This document shows, piece after piece, positions 15,501 through 27,014 of a stretch of 64,000 nt of DNA (position 1 is the stretch's first letter; the number at the start of each line of letters is the position of its first letter). Both the position numbers and the translations under genes were made by a program. The stretch lies in assembly GCA_021613335.1 (NCBI GenBank), contig JAJTWR010000281.1:1076001-1140000 (forward strand), read 5' to 3'. The stretch is from Whitmania pigra (taxonomy: Eukaryota > Annelida > Clitellata > Hirudinida > Haemopidae). The notes beneath the pieces are model-generated. The model did no database searches. It was not told the origin of the DNA and saw nothing but the letters and a program-made list of their open reading frames with translations.

Positions 15501-18487
15501 TGTTGAAGATGAAGGACGCCAAGGCTAGGATTCCCAGTGGGAAACCAATAGATCTCAAATATGCCAGAAAAACTTTTGAACTGACCTGGCAATATGAGTC
15601 TAACCATTTAACTATTTTTATGACTAGTTTTATATAATTAAAAATAATCACAATCACTTTTGCATAATCATTAAGAAGTAATTCAGTTCATTGACAACCT
15701 TTTCTTTCTTAATTTCTTCATCTTTGACAAGTTTTCCATCATTCATTTTATCACTTGAGTCATAAACAGAATCTGCTTTTAAATTCATAGTTTTGGCAGA
15801 TTCCATGAGGAGTTCCTCGAGGAATGTTTCAGATTTTGCGAGGTTTGGAATTTGACGAAGCTAATAAAATTGAAAAAATGTAATTAGATGCCTAATTATA
15901 CAAATTAAACAAAATGCAATAAATTAGCAATATCTCGTTCATTTGTTCGGTCATCAGATCACTCGGAAATAGGAAGACATCACCAATGAGTGGTCAAAAT
16001 CTTTCTCCATGCTGTTGTTGATTTCAAAGCAGGATTTGTACTGGCACAAGTTGTTCGAGTTCAACAGGAAATTTTGGGCTGGAATTTTCAATTCGTCGAG
16101 GATCAATTCCTCACAAGTTAAACTCTGAACTCTCGTTCGCCTCTTGGCTTTTTGAATGCCGTTTGAACCTGAAGAAAATGAAATTTTTAAGAATATTTTA
16201 TGTGGCAGTTGATAAAAAACTTGTCATTAAAATCAGCTTATCAATTTTACAAAATATTAATAGCTCCGTTAAAAATTCAATAATTATTCATTAAGCCTTT
16301 AAACATAATACAGTCAAATCTCGGTATTATGCCACTCTCGCTATTATACCACTTTTGCTCGGTCCGGACAAAATTCAATACAAAATAAATTTATTATGCC
16401 AACCCTACTCTCGCCACTATGCCACTATTGTGTGATTGTTAAAAGGCACAAGTCTTGAAAAAGTCTGTATTTCTGCACAGTGTTCGATTATTTATAATAA
16501 TCTAATGACTGTACATATAAATTTACCCATCACTAAACTAAATTAATTTTATTTTAAAATTTATTTTAAAATCTAGATGATTGTTATTCTTTGGTTGGTT
16601 CTAGAACCTTTCCCTTTTCGATCAGTCGTTCTTTTGTTATTTTTCTTCAAATTCAGCCCATAATGTCAGCTCAGAAGAGCTGATGGATAACTTTAAAAAA
16701 TAAATCCGTTTTTTAAGAATAAAGGCGTTTTTATTTGAGAAAATAAGACCGCTTTTACAAACCCTCTTTACTATGCCACTTTTGCTCGGTCCCGACAGAT
16801 GGCATAGTAATGAGATTTGACTGTATAAGAAAGGCAAAAATAAGCAAATCAAACAAAAAAAAGTAAATCTTTACAGTGCTTCAGAAGCTAAATATATACT
16901 GTGCTAAAATATAATTCCATAGTCATGGTGATGACGGTAATATTAAACATACCAAAGCGATAAATATGTTTGTTGCTGCTGCCAGAAATAAAATTCTGAG
17001 CAAAAAGATTGAATTCCTTGTTGCTAAGCAACAGTTTGTTGTAGCTTCCAATCTCAGACACTTCACCGTCATTGAGAATGACGATGAGATCCACAAAGGG
17101 AAGAAAGGATATGGAATTTGTGGCAATTATTCTCGTCTGGTGTTGAAAAGATGGTGTTTAAAGGTCAAATTACAAACTCACTAAATGTTAAATGACATGC
17201 AATAGTTATTTAAATTTATTCCAATAACAGAAGTAAGTTTAAAAATTAAAAATTCAAAACTTCAATCATTGTTGAATTCGTCACCTTGTCTTTCAGCAGT
17301 CCTGAGTTTGAAAAGACTCGATCGAACAGGTGCTTGGCAACGTGGACATCGACGGATGCAAACGGATCATCGAAGATGCAAACATCTGCTCCGGAGTATG
17401 CGACTCGTGCCAAGCAAACCCTTTGTTTCTGCCCTCCACTCAATGTGAGTCCCTATAAAATAATATAACTAATTAAAATGACAACAGAAACAATAAAAAT
17501 CAATAATAAAAAAATAATGAAAAATAAGAAAATTATATAATAATATGAATAAAATATGAGCCATATAAAAATTACACTTATACGATTTTAAGCTACCCGT
17601 TATAATTAAATAAATGAAAAAATAAAATATGTAACTCCCCCTCTCCCCAACTTCAGTTTCGTCTCCAGCAGGAAAAGTCTCGAGATCCGGGAAAAGAGCA
17701 GACGCCTCCAACACCTCGTCGTACCTCTCCTTGTCCATCTCGAGACCAAAGAGAATGTTTTCTCTCAAAGTTTTGTTCTGCAGCCAAGCTTGTTGACCAG
17801 AATAAGCAATTGAGCCCTTTCAGAGGAGAATAATACTTAATAAGTGTTGGTTTTGGTCTACAATTATATTACAATAATTGATATTTAATAGTTAGTGACT
17901 AGCAACTTGTAATTTAACTAAAAAGCAAGAAGAAACCTTTTCAAGTGTCATGGTTACGATATTAATAATAATAATAATCAACAGACAGACGTCAACAAAA
18001 CAAGTGATATTACATTAGCCACAAGTTAACATGTAATGATGGCTTTAGCTGAGATTCCAACCCTGACATGACATTCGCCCTCAGAAAGCTGTGCCTCTCC
18101 AATAATTGCTGACAATAAGGTGGACTTCCCACTGCCAACACTACCCACTATGGCAACCAAGCAACCTCTGGGAATTTCCAAGTTGATGCTAAAAATAAAC
18201 GTGATCCTTAAGAGATACTGACTCATACATTATATTAATTAAGGTGACTCGTCAAAATGGCCCAGCGTCAAAACATCCCCGACAATGTATCTTTATAAAA
18301 AAAAATATTTACATGAGTTGAAGACATTAACCGATAACTGATTTAAAATTTGATTAAATGAAATGAGTTTTATGTTTTGATGGTGATGTTTTGATGGGGC
18401 TATTTTGTCGCTGGGCTATTATGACGGGGTGCCATTAATTAAGAGTCAGGGGCATTAATATAACTACATACCTACCTATGTCGTGTC

Positions 18488-18528
<41 letters not shown>

Positions 18529-19023
18529 ATTAACGTTAATAATAATATTCATAGTAATGCTAATCATTTTCAACCAAATGGCTTTTCAAACTTCTAACAG
18601 ATTGGTACCTGTTATGAACAAAGTAATCATATCTCCAAAACAGTACATTCAATAATAGCTGCAACAACAGCAAAAAATGTTATTAATGAAAGTAGAAACA
18701 AAGAAATTCCTACTTGCTCAAAATTATATTTTCTTCTTCCATTCTTCCCCTGCCAATGAAGGCACTTTTGAAACTAACAGCTAATGATAAAATGAGCAAA
18801 TATTCACAGAAAATAATAATGACAATAATAATGATAAGAACAAGAAGCAATGATGATGACAAGAATAATTTTATTATAAAGTTATTTTTATTAATTTAAT
18901 TTTGCAAATATAGTTATGTTAGTTAATAATTAAATGTCAAATCAATAAACCTTATTGACAGGTTGTAATTTTAATAAATCATTAACATCATTATTCACTT
19001 ATTTTTAGGGAAATAGTAAAATA

Positions 19024-19101
<78 letters not shown>

Positions 19102-19883
19102 TAATAATATTGTACAACAATAATACTAATCATCTAAGAAACAGTAATAATAGCAGCTGACAATTGGCATTGATTTGAAATCAGTAAAAGTATAACCTGA
19201 GTTGATCGGGAACATCTCCTGAGGAAGGAATTTGCAAGGGTCGGAGGTTCTCGATGGCATCTCAGGGAGAGTTAAAAACCTCTCGAGTCGTTTTATCGAC
19301 ACCTTTGTCTGTTTGTGATTGATCAAGATAATGTCATTATTAAATGAATTAATAAATGTGAATCTCACTACACCTTAGAATACATTGCAACATGAAGTAC
19401 TGCTTGTATTTTTTATTAATACCAATTATAAAAAGCGAATGTTTTGGCAACGACTAATAAACCGATGATAATAAGTTGCAAGAGACGACAACACGAGACG
19501 CAAAACTTTACCACGACGACGTTGGTGATGAACATGGGCAGCATGGATAGTGGCATCCTCAGAATGTTGAAGAGGGTCAAGGACACGAAGGCCTTTTCAG
19601 CCGTCAGAATGTTTTCAGGAGATGCCAACAAGTAGAGACCAAATGTGGACAATGAAATCTTCAGTAAAGTATGAGAAAAAAGCTAAACTAGCTTCTAAAT
19701 AATTGGCATATTCCTAATAGGCAGACATTATTCTTAGTAATTTAATTTTGCAAATATAATTATGTTAATTAATAATTAAATGTCAAGTCAACGAACCTTA
19801 TCCACACGTTGTCATTTTAATGAATCATTAACATCATTATTCACTCGTTTTTAAGGAAATAATAAAACAAATAATTAATAAAT

Positions 19884-19917
<34 letters not shown>

Positions 19918-19919
19918 TC

Positions 19920-20005
<86 letters not shown>

Positions 20006-23000
20006 CATAGAGTGGAACTCATAAAAATACCAACCAAAAATGGGGTGGAGCTCCAAGCAAATGTGGCAACAGCAGTCAGATAAGCAGCCCTTCTCAGCAC
20101 CTTTAACTCATCATTTCTGACCTTTGACACTCTGCCCTTGAAAATGACCTCCCATGCATACAATTTGATTACCTAAAATTAGTAAGTCAATGTTCACAAA
20201 TCTTTAAGACTATACTAGAGCTTCTCACAAACATTGGCATGATAATCATTAATAAGTAACAAAATATTGCCATCACTGCATATAATATAGTAATTTACAG
20301 TAAAATAAATAAGCTTATTTGTGACTAATAATTATTATTATAATAAGCAATAAGGGGACAAACTTTGATCCCATTAAGTATTTCATCTAGCATTTTTATC
20401 CTCGCATCCTTGAATGTCATCTGGTTTATCTGAGATACAAGAAATTTAATAATCACATTTAATAATTTTAAAATTATCCAAAATCATCACCAAAAAACCT
20501 CCAACCTGAAACTTCTTGCATTTCTTGGCCACCCAGGCATTGACGGGCAACATGATCACAGCCACGAACATCCCTGCCAAGACCGCAGGCCCGAGCAGCT
20601 GCCAGAGGAAGTAGGTACCCAGGATCAGCTGGATGGGACCAGACCATAAGTAATTCACCATGGATACCATGTCCACCACTTTCTGCACATCCACGGTCAT
20701 CAGGTTGACAATCTCTCCCATTCCGAACTGTTCAGAGGGACAAATCAGGAGAGACTGAAAATGTCAATCGATGCTTGGTTTGACCAAATCCATCATGTTT
20801 AGCTAGAAACTGCCAAAGTAAGTGTATCACTTTCTTGTAGATTGCAGACATTAATGCAGACTGAACTCTGAGCCCTACGATGTTGTACTTCATGGTGTAC
20901 TGATGCCTGAGCAGAACTTGTACTAGGGAACAGCTAAACAACAGCCCCACAAAGAACAAGCCCTCAGACAAAGGTGCATCATCATCCATTATAAATGTAA
21001 TCAGGTTCCTGCAAGTGAAAAATATTACAAATCGATTACAAAATTTAGAGAATTTGCATAAAGAATATTGTTAAATAAAGTAACTTGGTTTTATTTTTAT
21101 AAAAACGAACCACAGTTACAATTAAGAAATCGATATTAATAAAATACAAGAATCAACTCACTTGAAAATGTACGGAGAGGCAAACATCATGAAATCATGC
21201 ACAATGTTGAGACAAACTCCTACCACAAACAAACTTCCAAATGTCTTGTACAGAACTTTTAGAAGTCTCAACTTGGATGGAGAATGACCTCCGACCTCAA
21301 TCTCCGGTTCGTCGAGCAACTTTTCTTCCACAGCTAAATTTTCATCACTAACCAAATCTTCATGCCTGTTTTCTAATTCATGATTATCAAAGTTTTCGTC
21401 GTAAGTTTCAACAACTTTGACACTTTTCCTCTGTGAATCATTGCATCTAACAGGGAAATGTAATGGATGACCATAAGAAAAGATATTTCAACAGTATTAA
21501 GATCCTAAAAGCAATTCAACAACAGTTTGAATCCAATATGTAACCACTTGTTATGAAATCTTTTTGAAACCTTGAGACATCTGCAGTCCTCTGGCAAGCT
21601 CCAAACATTACAATAATCGAGGCCTCGCTTGCCAGCATTGTAAACAAATCTGTGATTTGAATGTTGATATCAGCTTTAAAATAAATCATAAGAGTCGGTG
21701 TGAGTGCAATGACAATAATAATAGTTACAACTTTTGGCAGTTAAAATTATGTTATCAATGTTGTTATTAATTGATTACATTATGATCATAATATATATCA
21801 ATAATTCAATAAATCTTAATTCGTTAATAAATAAATATCATACATTAGATTCAAATCAAAAATTTAAAAAAAATATAAATTAAACCTCCAATAAAAGTGC
21901 AAAATTCACCTGGAAAACCAGAAAAAAGTCAACAAGGACAACAGAGGAGCTGATGATTCTGGAGAAGTCCTCTACAAGCAATTAATTTGTTATGTAAAAT
22001 TATTTATTATATAAACAATTAATTATTTATTACATAAACAGGTTCCTTTATTTAACAGTATTCTTTATGCAAATTTTCTAAATTTTGTAGTCAATTCATA
22101 ATATTTTTCATTTGCAGGAACCTGATTTATATAATAAATAATTAAAATAATTAATATAATATAAATATTTAATAAATATAATATATACAATATAAATAAT
22201 TAAATATTAATTAAATATTTATTATATTTAAATAATTAATTATTAATTAAATATTTATTATATTTACATAATTAATTATTTATTATATTTATTATATAAA
22301 CAATTAATTTTAAATTCAATTCTTAACAATTAAACAATTAATGAACATAAAATCAATAAAAAGGAGATAAAATCCCAAATTAAGCAAAAATCAATCAAGA
22401 ATTGATTAAAAAAACAACCAGACCTTGCCAGCAGTTATCGATGCGTCGTCGTCGGCAACAAAACCACAAAGAATCAAAAGTGTTGTGTTGAGCAGAAGAG
22501 CAATTGCAATGGCAACCAAACAACCTAATTTGCAGTAGTGTTGGAAGCCATGGAGTGTCTGTTGTTATTGTTTAATAATTATTTTTTATAAGTCCTAATA
22601 ATAATTAAAGTATTGGTAACAATTACTAATGTTGTTAATATATTAATAATATTAGTACCAATATGGGTAATGATAATAATAATGTTAATAATAACATGGA
22701 CAGTATTCCTATTCCGTTGATAAGTAAGGTTTGCAAACCACCTCATTGAAATCTTCTGGACGTCCGAGGCATCTGACAGAGGGAAGCATGACGAAACACA
22801 TCGAGATTTCCATCAGGATGCGATAAATAAACATCAAAAAGTTAATTCTTCTTCCACGCCATCTATCAAACAGTACCACCAATGTAGCCAGAAGCTGAAA
22901 TGGAAGTTGTCGTAAAGTTATTCTGTTAAAATAGTTGGTTAATTATTAATAAATTAATAATTTACTAAATAATTAATAATTTACAACTTTTAATAAATTG

Positions 23001-23525
23001 TCACTGTTGATTTCCAATTTTCCAGTTTCCTGAGTAATTCTTACAAAATATGTTAATGTGATATTTGCATAATTCAGTCCAACTTTAATTTAATAACAGA
23101 AAGATTCTAATCATATTAACATTAATTAACTAGAACTTACCTCAGAAACAAGCAGTGCACAAGGTTGCAATAAATGTAGTGGATGTTCATGTTCAAGACT
23201 GAAGTATTCATGCAGGCGATAAATTAAATCAAGCAGGTATATCACAGTAAGACAAGTTCCTAAAATCTAGACCATCACAAACAAAAATTACATCTGGTAA
23301 CAAAAGCAAATTAAAGGCTATTTTAAGAAATCATGATTTTAAAAAAATGTACTAAACTGATTTAGACAAAAAAATAGCTGAATTAAAATTTTTCTTTGAT
23401 TTTGAAGCAAACACAAAGTAAAATGGAGAAGTAACAAAGAGAAAGACACATGGCATCCAGGTCATCATAAAATCTTGAAAGAAAACTGCTTTAAACCAGT
23501 CACTGTTAGTACCATTTCCAACGAA
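12552..23525 (-). CDS. ABCC1: ABCC1/MRP1-type multidrug resistance-associated ABC transporter
   Basis: Full ABCC exporter of organic anions and conjugates (about 1620 residues without the first exon). Exons: 23525-23358, 23266-23141, 22894-22742, 22558-22424, 21971-21910 (TMD0/L0); 21649-21548, 21446-21162, 21008-20831, 20754-20506, 20429-20364, 20172-20035, 19658-19512, 19308-19197, 18780-18714 (TMD1); 18188-18062, 17816-17636, 17452-17285, 17136-16953 (NBD1); 16168-15984, 15860-15699, 15585-15330, 15154-14844, 14658-14459, 14293-14167, 14071-13970 (linker, TMD2); 13897-13751, 13525-13367, 13297-13137, 13034-12735, 12657-12552 (NBD2). NBD1: Walker [11 protein letters not shown], signature LSGGQKQR, Walker B VCIFDDP (Asp in place of the catalytic Glu, as usual in ABCC). 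NBD2: [24 protein letters not shown]. Odd points: GC donor after 14844, no in-frame canonical donor at 17636, and about 35 extra residues in NBD2. The first coding exon is not settled (a possible ATG lies at 23634). Confidence 0.93.
16311..16823. mobile_element. pogo/Tigger-like MITE with TA target duplication
   Basis: The element starts CAGTCAAATCTC and ends in the matching GAGATTTGACTG, flanked on both sides by TA, as expected for pogo/Tigger of the Tc1/mariner group. Just inside each end lies an ACTATGCCACTTTTGCTCGG-like block. It is 513 bp long, with no intact transposase, in the ABCC intron between the exons at 16953 and 16168. Confidence 0.75.
18243..18434. mobile_element. TTAA-flanked MITE with about 31-bp inverted ends
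   Basis: A 192-bp element bounded by TTAA at 18239-18242 and 18435-18438. Its left end (from GGTGACTCGTCAAAATGGCC) and the reverse complement of its right end (GGCACCCCGTCATAATAGCC) agree at about 24 of 31 positions. TTAA duplication is typical of piggyBac-like elements. The motif TTAATTAA on both sides leaves the exact boundary slightly open. Confidence 0.6.
18492..18527. repeat. (TTA)n microsatellite
   Basis: Uninterrupted trinucleotide run in an ABCC intron. Confidence 0.9.
18714..18780 (-). other. ABCC1: 67-nt linking exon of the ABCC gene
   Basis: This small exon is easy to miss. It supplies the stretch before NBD1 (AVSFKSAFI...NIILS) and joins in phase 1 to the exon ending at 19197 and in phase 2 to the exon starting at 18188, giving [12 protein letters not shown] at the junction, where MRP1 has a TLNGITFSIPEG-like segment. 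Confidence 0.8.
18893..19112. repeat. Repeat copy A with (AAT)n tail
   Basis: About 140 bp starting near TTAATTTTGCAAATATAG, followed directly by a long (AAT)n run (about 19029-19112). A second copy lies about 845 bp further on at 19739-20002, separated from it by two ABCC exons. Confidence 0.75.
19739..20002. repeat. Repeat copy B with (CAA)n(CAT)n(TAA)n tail
   Basis: Same unit as at 18893 (starts AATTTAATTTTGCAAATATA, same internal AATCATTAACATCATTATTC block), again ending in a compound trinucleotide tract at 19886-20002. Apparent poly-Leu and poly-Tyr reading frames here are only this microsatellite. Confidence 0.75.
21001..21083. repeat. Inverted repeat arm 1 (covers an ABCC splice acceptor)
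   Basis: This arm spans the intron end and the first 8 nt of the ABCC exon starting at 21008. Its reverse complement recurs at 22043-22124 with roughly 88% identity by eye. Confidence 0.8.
22043..22124. repeat. Inverted repeat arm 2 (antisense copy of the exon boundary)
   Basis: This is a reverse-oriented copy of 21001-21083, including the TTTGCAGGAACCTGA acceptor and exon start, lying in the intron between ABCC exons 22424 and 21971. In this orientation it cannot serve as an exon of the gene. Confidence 0.8.
22125..22320. repeat. AT-only tandem repeat
   Basis: Almost pure A/T with repeated AAATATTTATTATATTTA and AATAATTAATTATTAATTA blocks in tandem. It is directly next to inverted repeat arm 2. 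Confidence 0.7.
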
Positions 23526-25898
23526 CTGCAATTACAAATTCGTTATTAGACTTCTAATAAAATTTTTGTTCTATTACAATTTTAATTATAGATTCATCTA
23601 GTCTAGGCGCAGTGCACAAAAAAGTTGAAATCATCAAAACCACTAATTCTGTAATGTAAATTATATATCGCAATATTGCTACTGGCAACTAAATTTAAAA
23701 TAATATGATTATTCGTTGAAACAAATATATAAATATATATTTTAGAGAATGCCTGTTCTGTTCTGTATGTATCTGTGACTTCTCAAAGTTGTGTAGATTT
23801 TTAACAACCAGCCACATACAATAACAGTAAGTGCTAATTAATTTTAAAACTCAATCTCTGATAACTAACTGCCAACATATCATGCATCTGCAAACCAAGC
23901 TTTAAATATCCTGGACAAAACAGCTTTAACAGTACGCGCACCAGCAATTTTTTTGTTTAAAAATAACAAGGTGTTTCTGCGTTCGCCAGGTTCAAAATGT
24001 TGCACAATTTATATTTGTTTGATAAAAGTAATATTTTTTTACTTAAATCACCCCACAAATGTTACGTGAGTTAAAGCAATAGTTATGAAAGATGTTAACT
24101 ATAAAAAATTTCTGTATAAATATTAATTTATTATAACATCTTTGCTAATGCAGTTGATGTTTGGTTTAATAAAATTTGTTGCATAATAAAGCACATAAGC
24201 ACTTTTGTTTATGTCGCCTAGTGTTCGCAATGGCAAGTTGTTTCTCTATAGTTTCAGCAAAGTGCTTTGGATCTTGAAAATCTCCATCCCAGGTAATATT
24301 TTGAAATTTTATTTTACATTTACATAATAACATGTCAAGTGACGCATTATTTTGCTTTTTCGGTGAAAATTACCCGATGGTGGTTTTACCAAATGCGGTT
24401 ATTATTTGACTCCAGTTACTGACAGTATTCACGTTAGGGGTAATTATTTAATTATAAATTGATTTGACCATTTTGTTATGGTGGAATTTCATTTAATTGG
24501 ACAGGACTTCAATAATCATTTTGAGAAACTTTATTCTTAATTTGTTTATTCTAAAAGTCATTTTTTTTAATGCACATTTTTATTTTGTATTTAATAACCT
24601 TAATGCGATGAAATTTATTTTTCGTTAGCATTAAGTACAAATATATAGCTTAGTATCATTAGGAATGTGTTCTAAAATCTCTGGTATGTCAGTGAGATCA
24701 AAAAATGAAATAATTTTATAAAATGACCGGAACTTTTTATAGATCTGTATGTTGTAGATGTCTGTAGGAATTTGTTCAAGTTTACACATTGTTATTTAAA
24801 TACTAGTCCATATATTATAGTATTATTATGTTCATTATTATATTATGTTGCAATATATGTTCATGTTTTATTACTGGCTTTTAGTTAATATAGCATGTAT
24901 AATAATGTTAATATTGAGTTTTTGTGTAAACAAATTATTATTATTTTAAAATTAATAAACCTCAAACCCAATTTCAATTGATTGTATCATTATTTCCAAA
25001 CTAAAATTATGTGACACAACATTTGGTGCACAACAACAAGAGCTGTGGAGGTATAATCATAATTTGATCTGTAATTTGAGAAATTGATGTATTGGTTAAA
25101 TAAATAAACTTTTTAATGCACTGCAGCTGAGACTTCAGTGCCTGATAAACAGACAATATTTAAGTTGAGTTATCGTCGAGGTGCAAGTGCATATCATTAC
25201 TCGTTGATAACCGATAACAGTTCCTTAACTACTCCTATAATTGTAGCTGATAAATTCATTTCATAGAGAATGAGATCAGTCAGTCAGTGTCAAACATGCA
25301 GTCGTTGACTAATCCACTAGGCTAAATACATTCGTCTTCTAAAATCTTGGCTCGGGACGACAATTCTGCGGGTGCTATGCGATTATTCTGCCAGAGGTCT
25401 TGTTTTTAGAATAACTTGTCGGTGCTTTTTGTTTTGAACTTCACTGTTTTCATCCCTTTTCTAGTGCTCTTTAAAAGAAGTTACTTTTGAGATTGAAGTT
25501 TATTTTGACTTTGCTCAGAATTGTAAAAGTTAGTTTTGCCTGTTTGTTTTTAATCATCGAGAGACAATTTAGGCTGTTTCAATTCTGGGAAATCATCCGA
25601 TCCGGCAATTGTTCGCGACGCATGCTTAATTATGTTAATTGGCCGGCAGCGATGATTGTGATCCAGAGCATTTGAAGTTTTAAACATTGCAAGTGTTTTC
25701 GATAAAAACAGAATTCGTTTAAATGAAAATGTTTACAAATTTATTTCACTAGAAAATGTAGATTAGTAAATGAAAAATAATTGCAATTATAACGATAATT
25801 AATGCTGAGGGAGAAACATTTAATGATGTAAATAGTAGAGAAATGGTTGCAGCAACAAAGTGGGATCTACAAGAAGCACCTGAATACAATCCACAGTG
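23526..25898. other. Divergent intergenic region between ABCC and MARCH genes
   Basis: AT-rich, with no confident exon. It should contain the promoters and 5' UTRs of both genes and the unresolved first ABCC coding exon. One candidate is an ATG at 23634 (minus) leading to a GTAATA donor. The reading frame 25487-25675 resembles no protein I know. Confidence 0.5.
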
Positions 25899-27014
25899 AT
25901 GATCGGATACGTGGACGATGTCGACGACTCCTTGTCTGAAGTTAGAGTTGAAAATGGCCATGAAACACCACTGGTCAGTCATGTGTTAAATATTTTTATT
26001 TTGTAAAATTTCATAACAAGTCTTTTATTAAAATAGGATTGTCTAATTTATTAATTTTACAAGCTTTGCTTTATTTTATAAATGGTTTGTATATTGTATA
26101 ATGGTTTGTATTTAACAGAAGGGCTGCATTTAAATATAGGATATTAGAGACTGTTGGAGTGTGATGTCAATATATTGATTGACTTTTAAGATCACTCACT
26201 TGTTTGCACCTAATGTTTAACCAATATCAAATGGTAGCCTAGAACCATCTTATATGGTGTGATATAATAACAACAATTATGATTACAAAACTTAATCTCC
26301 TCACAGATCCACTTCTCCAGAGATGGCTCTAAAAAGGACATACTAGATCAGACAGCTTCCTTCGCTTCTCTGACTTCGTCCTCCACCGACGTCTGCCGCA
26401 TCTGCCATTGCGAGGCCGATCCGCAGCACCCGCTCATATCCCCCTGCTCGTGCTCTGGCACCCTCAAATATGTCCACCAGCACTGCCTTCAGCAGTGGAT
26501 AAAGAGTGCCAACACGAAGTCGTGCGAACTCTGCAAGTTGGAGTTTAGGATGACGGCCACGGTCAAGCCGTTTCGCAAGGTTGGCGGTCCTCCTTTAGAC
26601 TTCAAAGGGTTGCATGGTTTTACGTATCTTGTCTAATTTCAGTGGCAGAAATTGGAGATGACGAAAGTGGAGCGCAGAAAAATCATCTGCTCCGTGACGT
26701 TTCATATTATCGCCATCACCTGCGTCGTCTGGTCGCTCTACGTGCTCATAGAACGTACCATGGAGGAGATCAAGCTGGGAAATCTGGAGTGGCCCTTCTG
26801 GACAAAGCTCGTAGTCGTCGGGATAGGTTTCACAGGAGGCCTCGTCTTCATGTACATCCAGTGCAAAATGTACTACCAACTCTGCAGGAGATGGCGAGCC
26901 TACAACCGGGTCATCTATGTACAGAACTGCCCGGAAAATATCGAATCCAGTGCAAAAAGTAGCAGACCTTCTCTTCAGCTATCGGCTTCTGCCTCCCGAA
27001 AGAACTATCAATAA
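25899..27014 (+). CDS. MARCHF8-like: MARCH1/8-like membrane RING-CH E3 ubiquitin ligase
   Basis: Endosomal/plasma-membrane E3 ligase that ubiquitinates membrane proteins for turnover. Three exons: 25899-25973, 26307-26579, 26643-27014 (239 residues, all phase 0). The RING-CH finger is complete: [28 protein letters not shown] and CELCKLEF give the C4HC3 ligands. Two membrane helices follow ([22 protein letters not shown] and [20 protein letters not shown]) and then the conserved [12 protein letters not shown] after the second helix, the strongest link to MARCH1/8. The N-terminal 25 residues are acidic; the start at 25899 is chosen because it is the first ATG in frame after a possible acceptor at 25895-25896. 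Upstream coding exons are possible, as vertebrate relatives are about 290 residues. Confidence 0.93.

Noticed and set aside
19841..20163. Poly-Leu / poly-Tyr-Cys frames on the minus strand
   Set aside because: Translation of the compound trinucleotide tract beyond the real ABCC exon end at 20035.
21893..21975. Minus-strand reading [21 protein letters not shown] as a membrane segment
   Set aside because: The alternative frame [20 protein letters not shown] fits the ABCC family and both splice phases; the other frame does not.
25487..25675. 62-codon frame upstream of the MARCH gene
   Set aside because: No similarity to MARCH N-termini and no in-frame splice to the 25899 exon was found.
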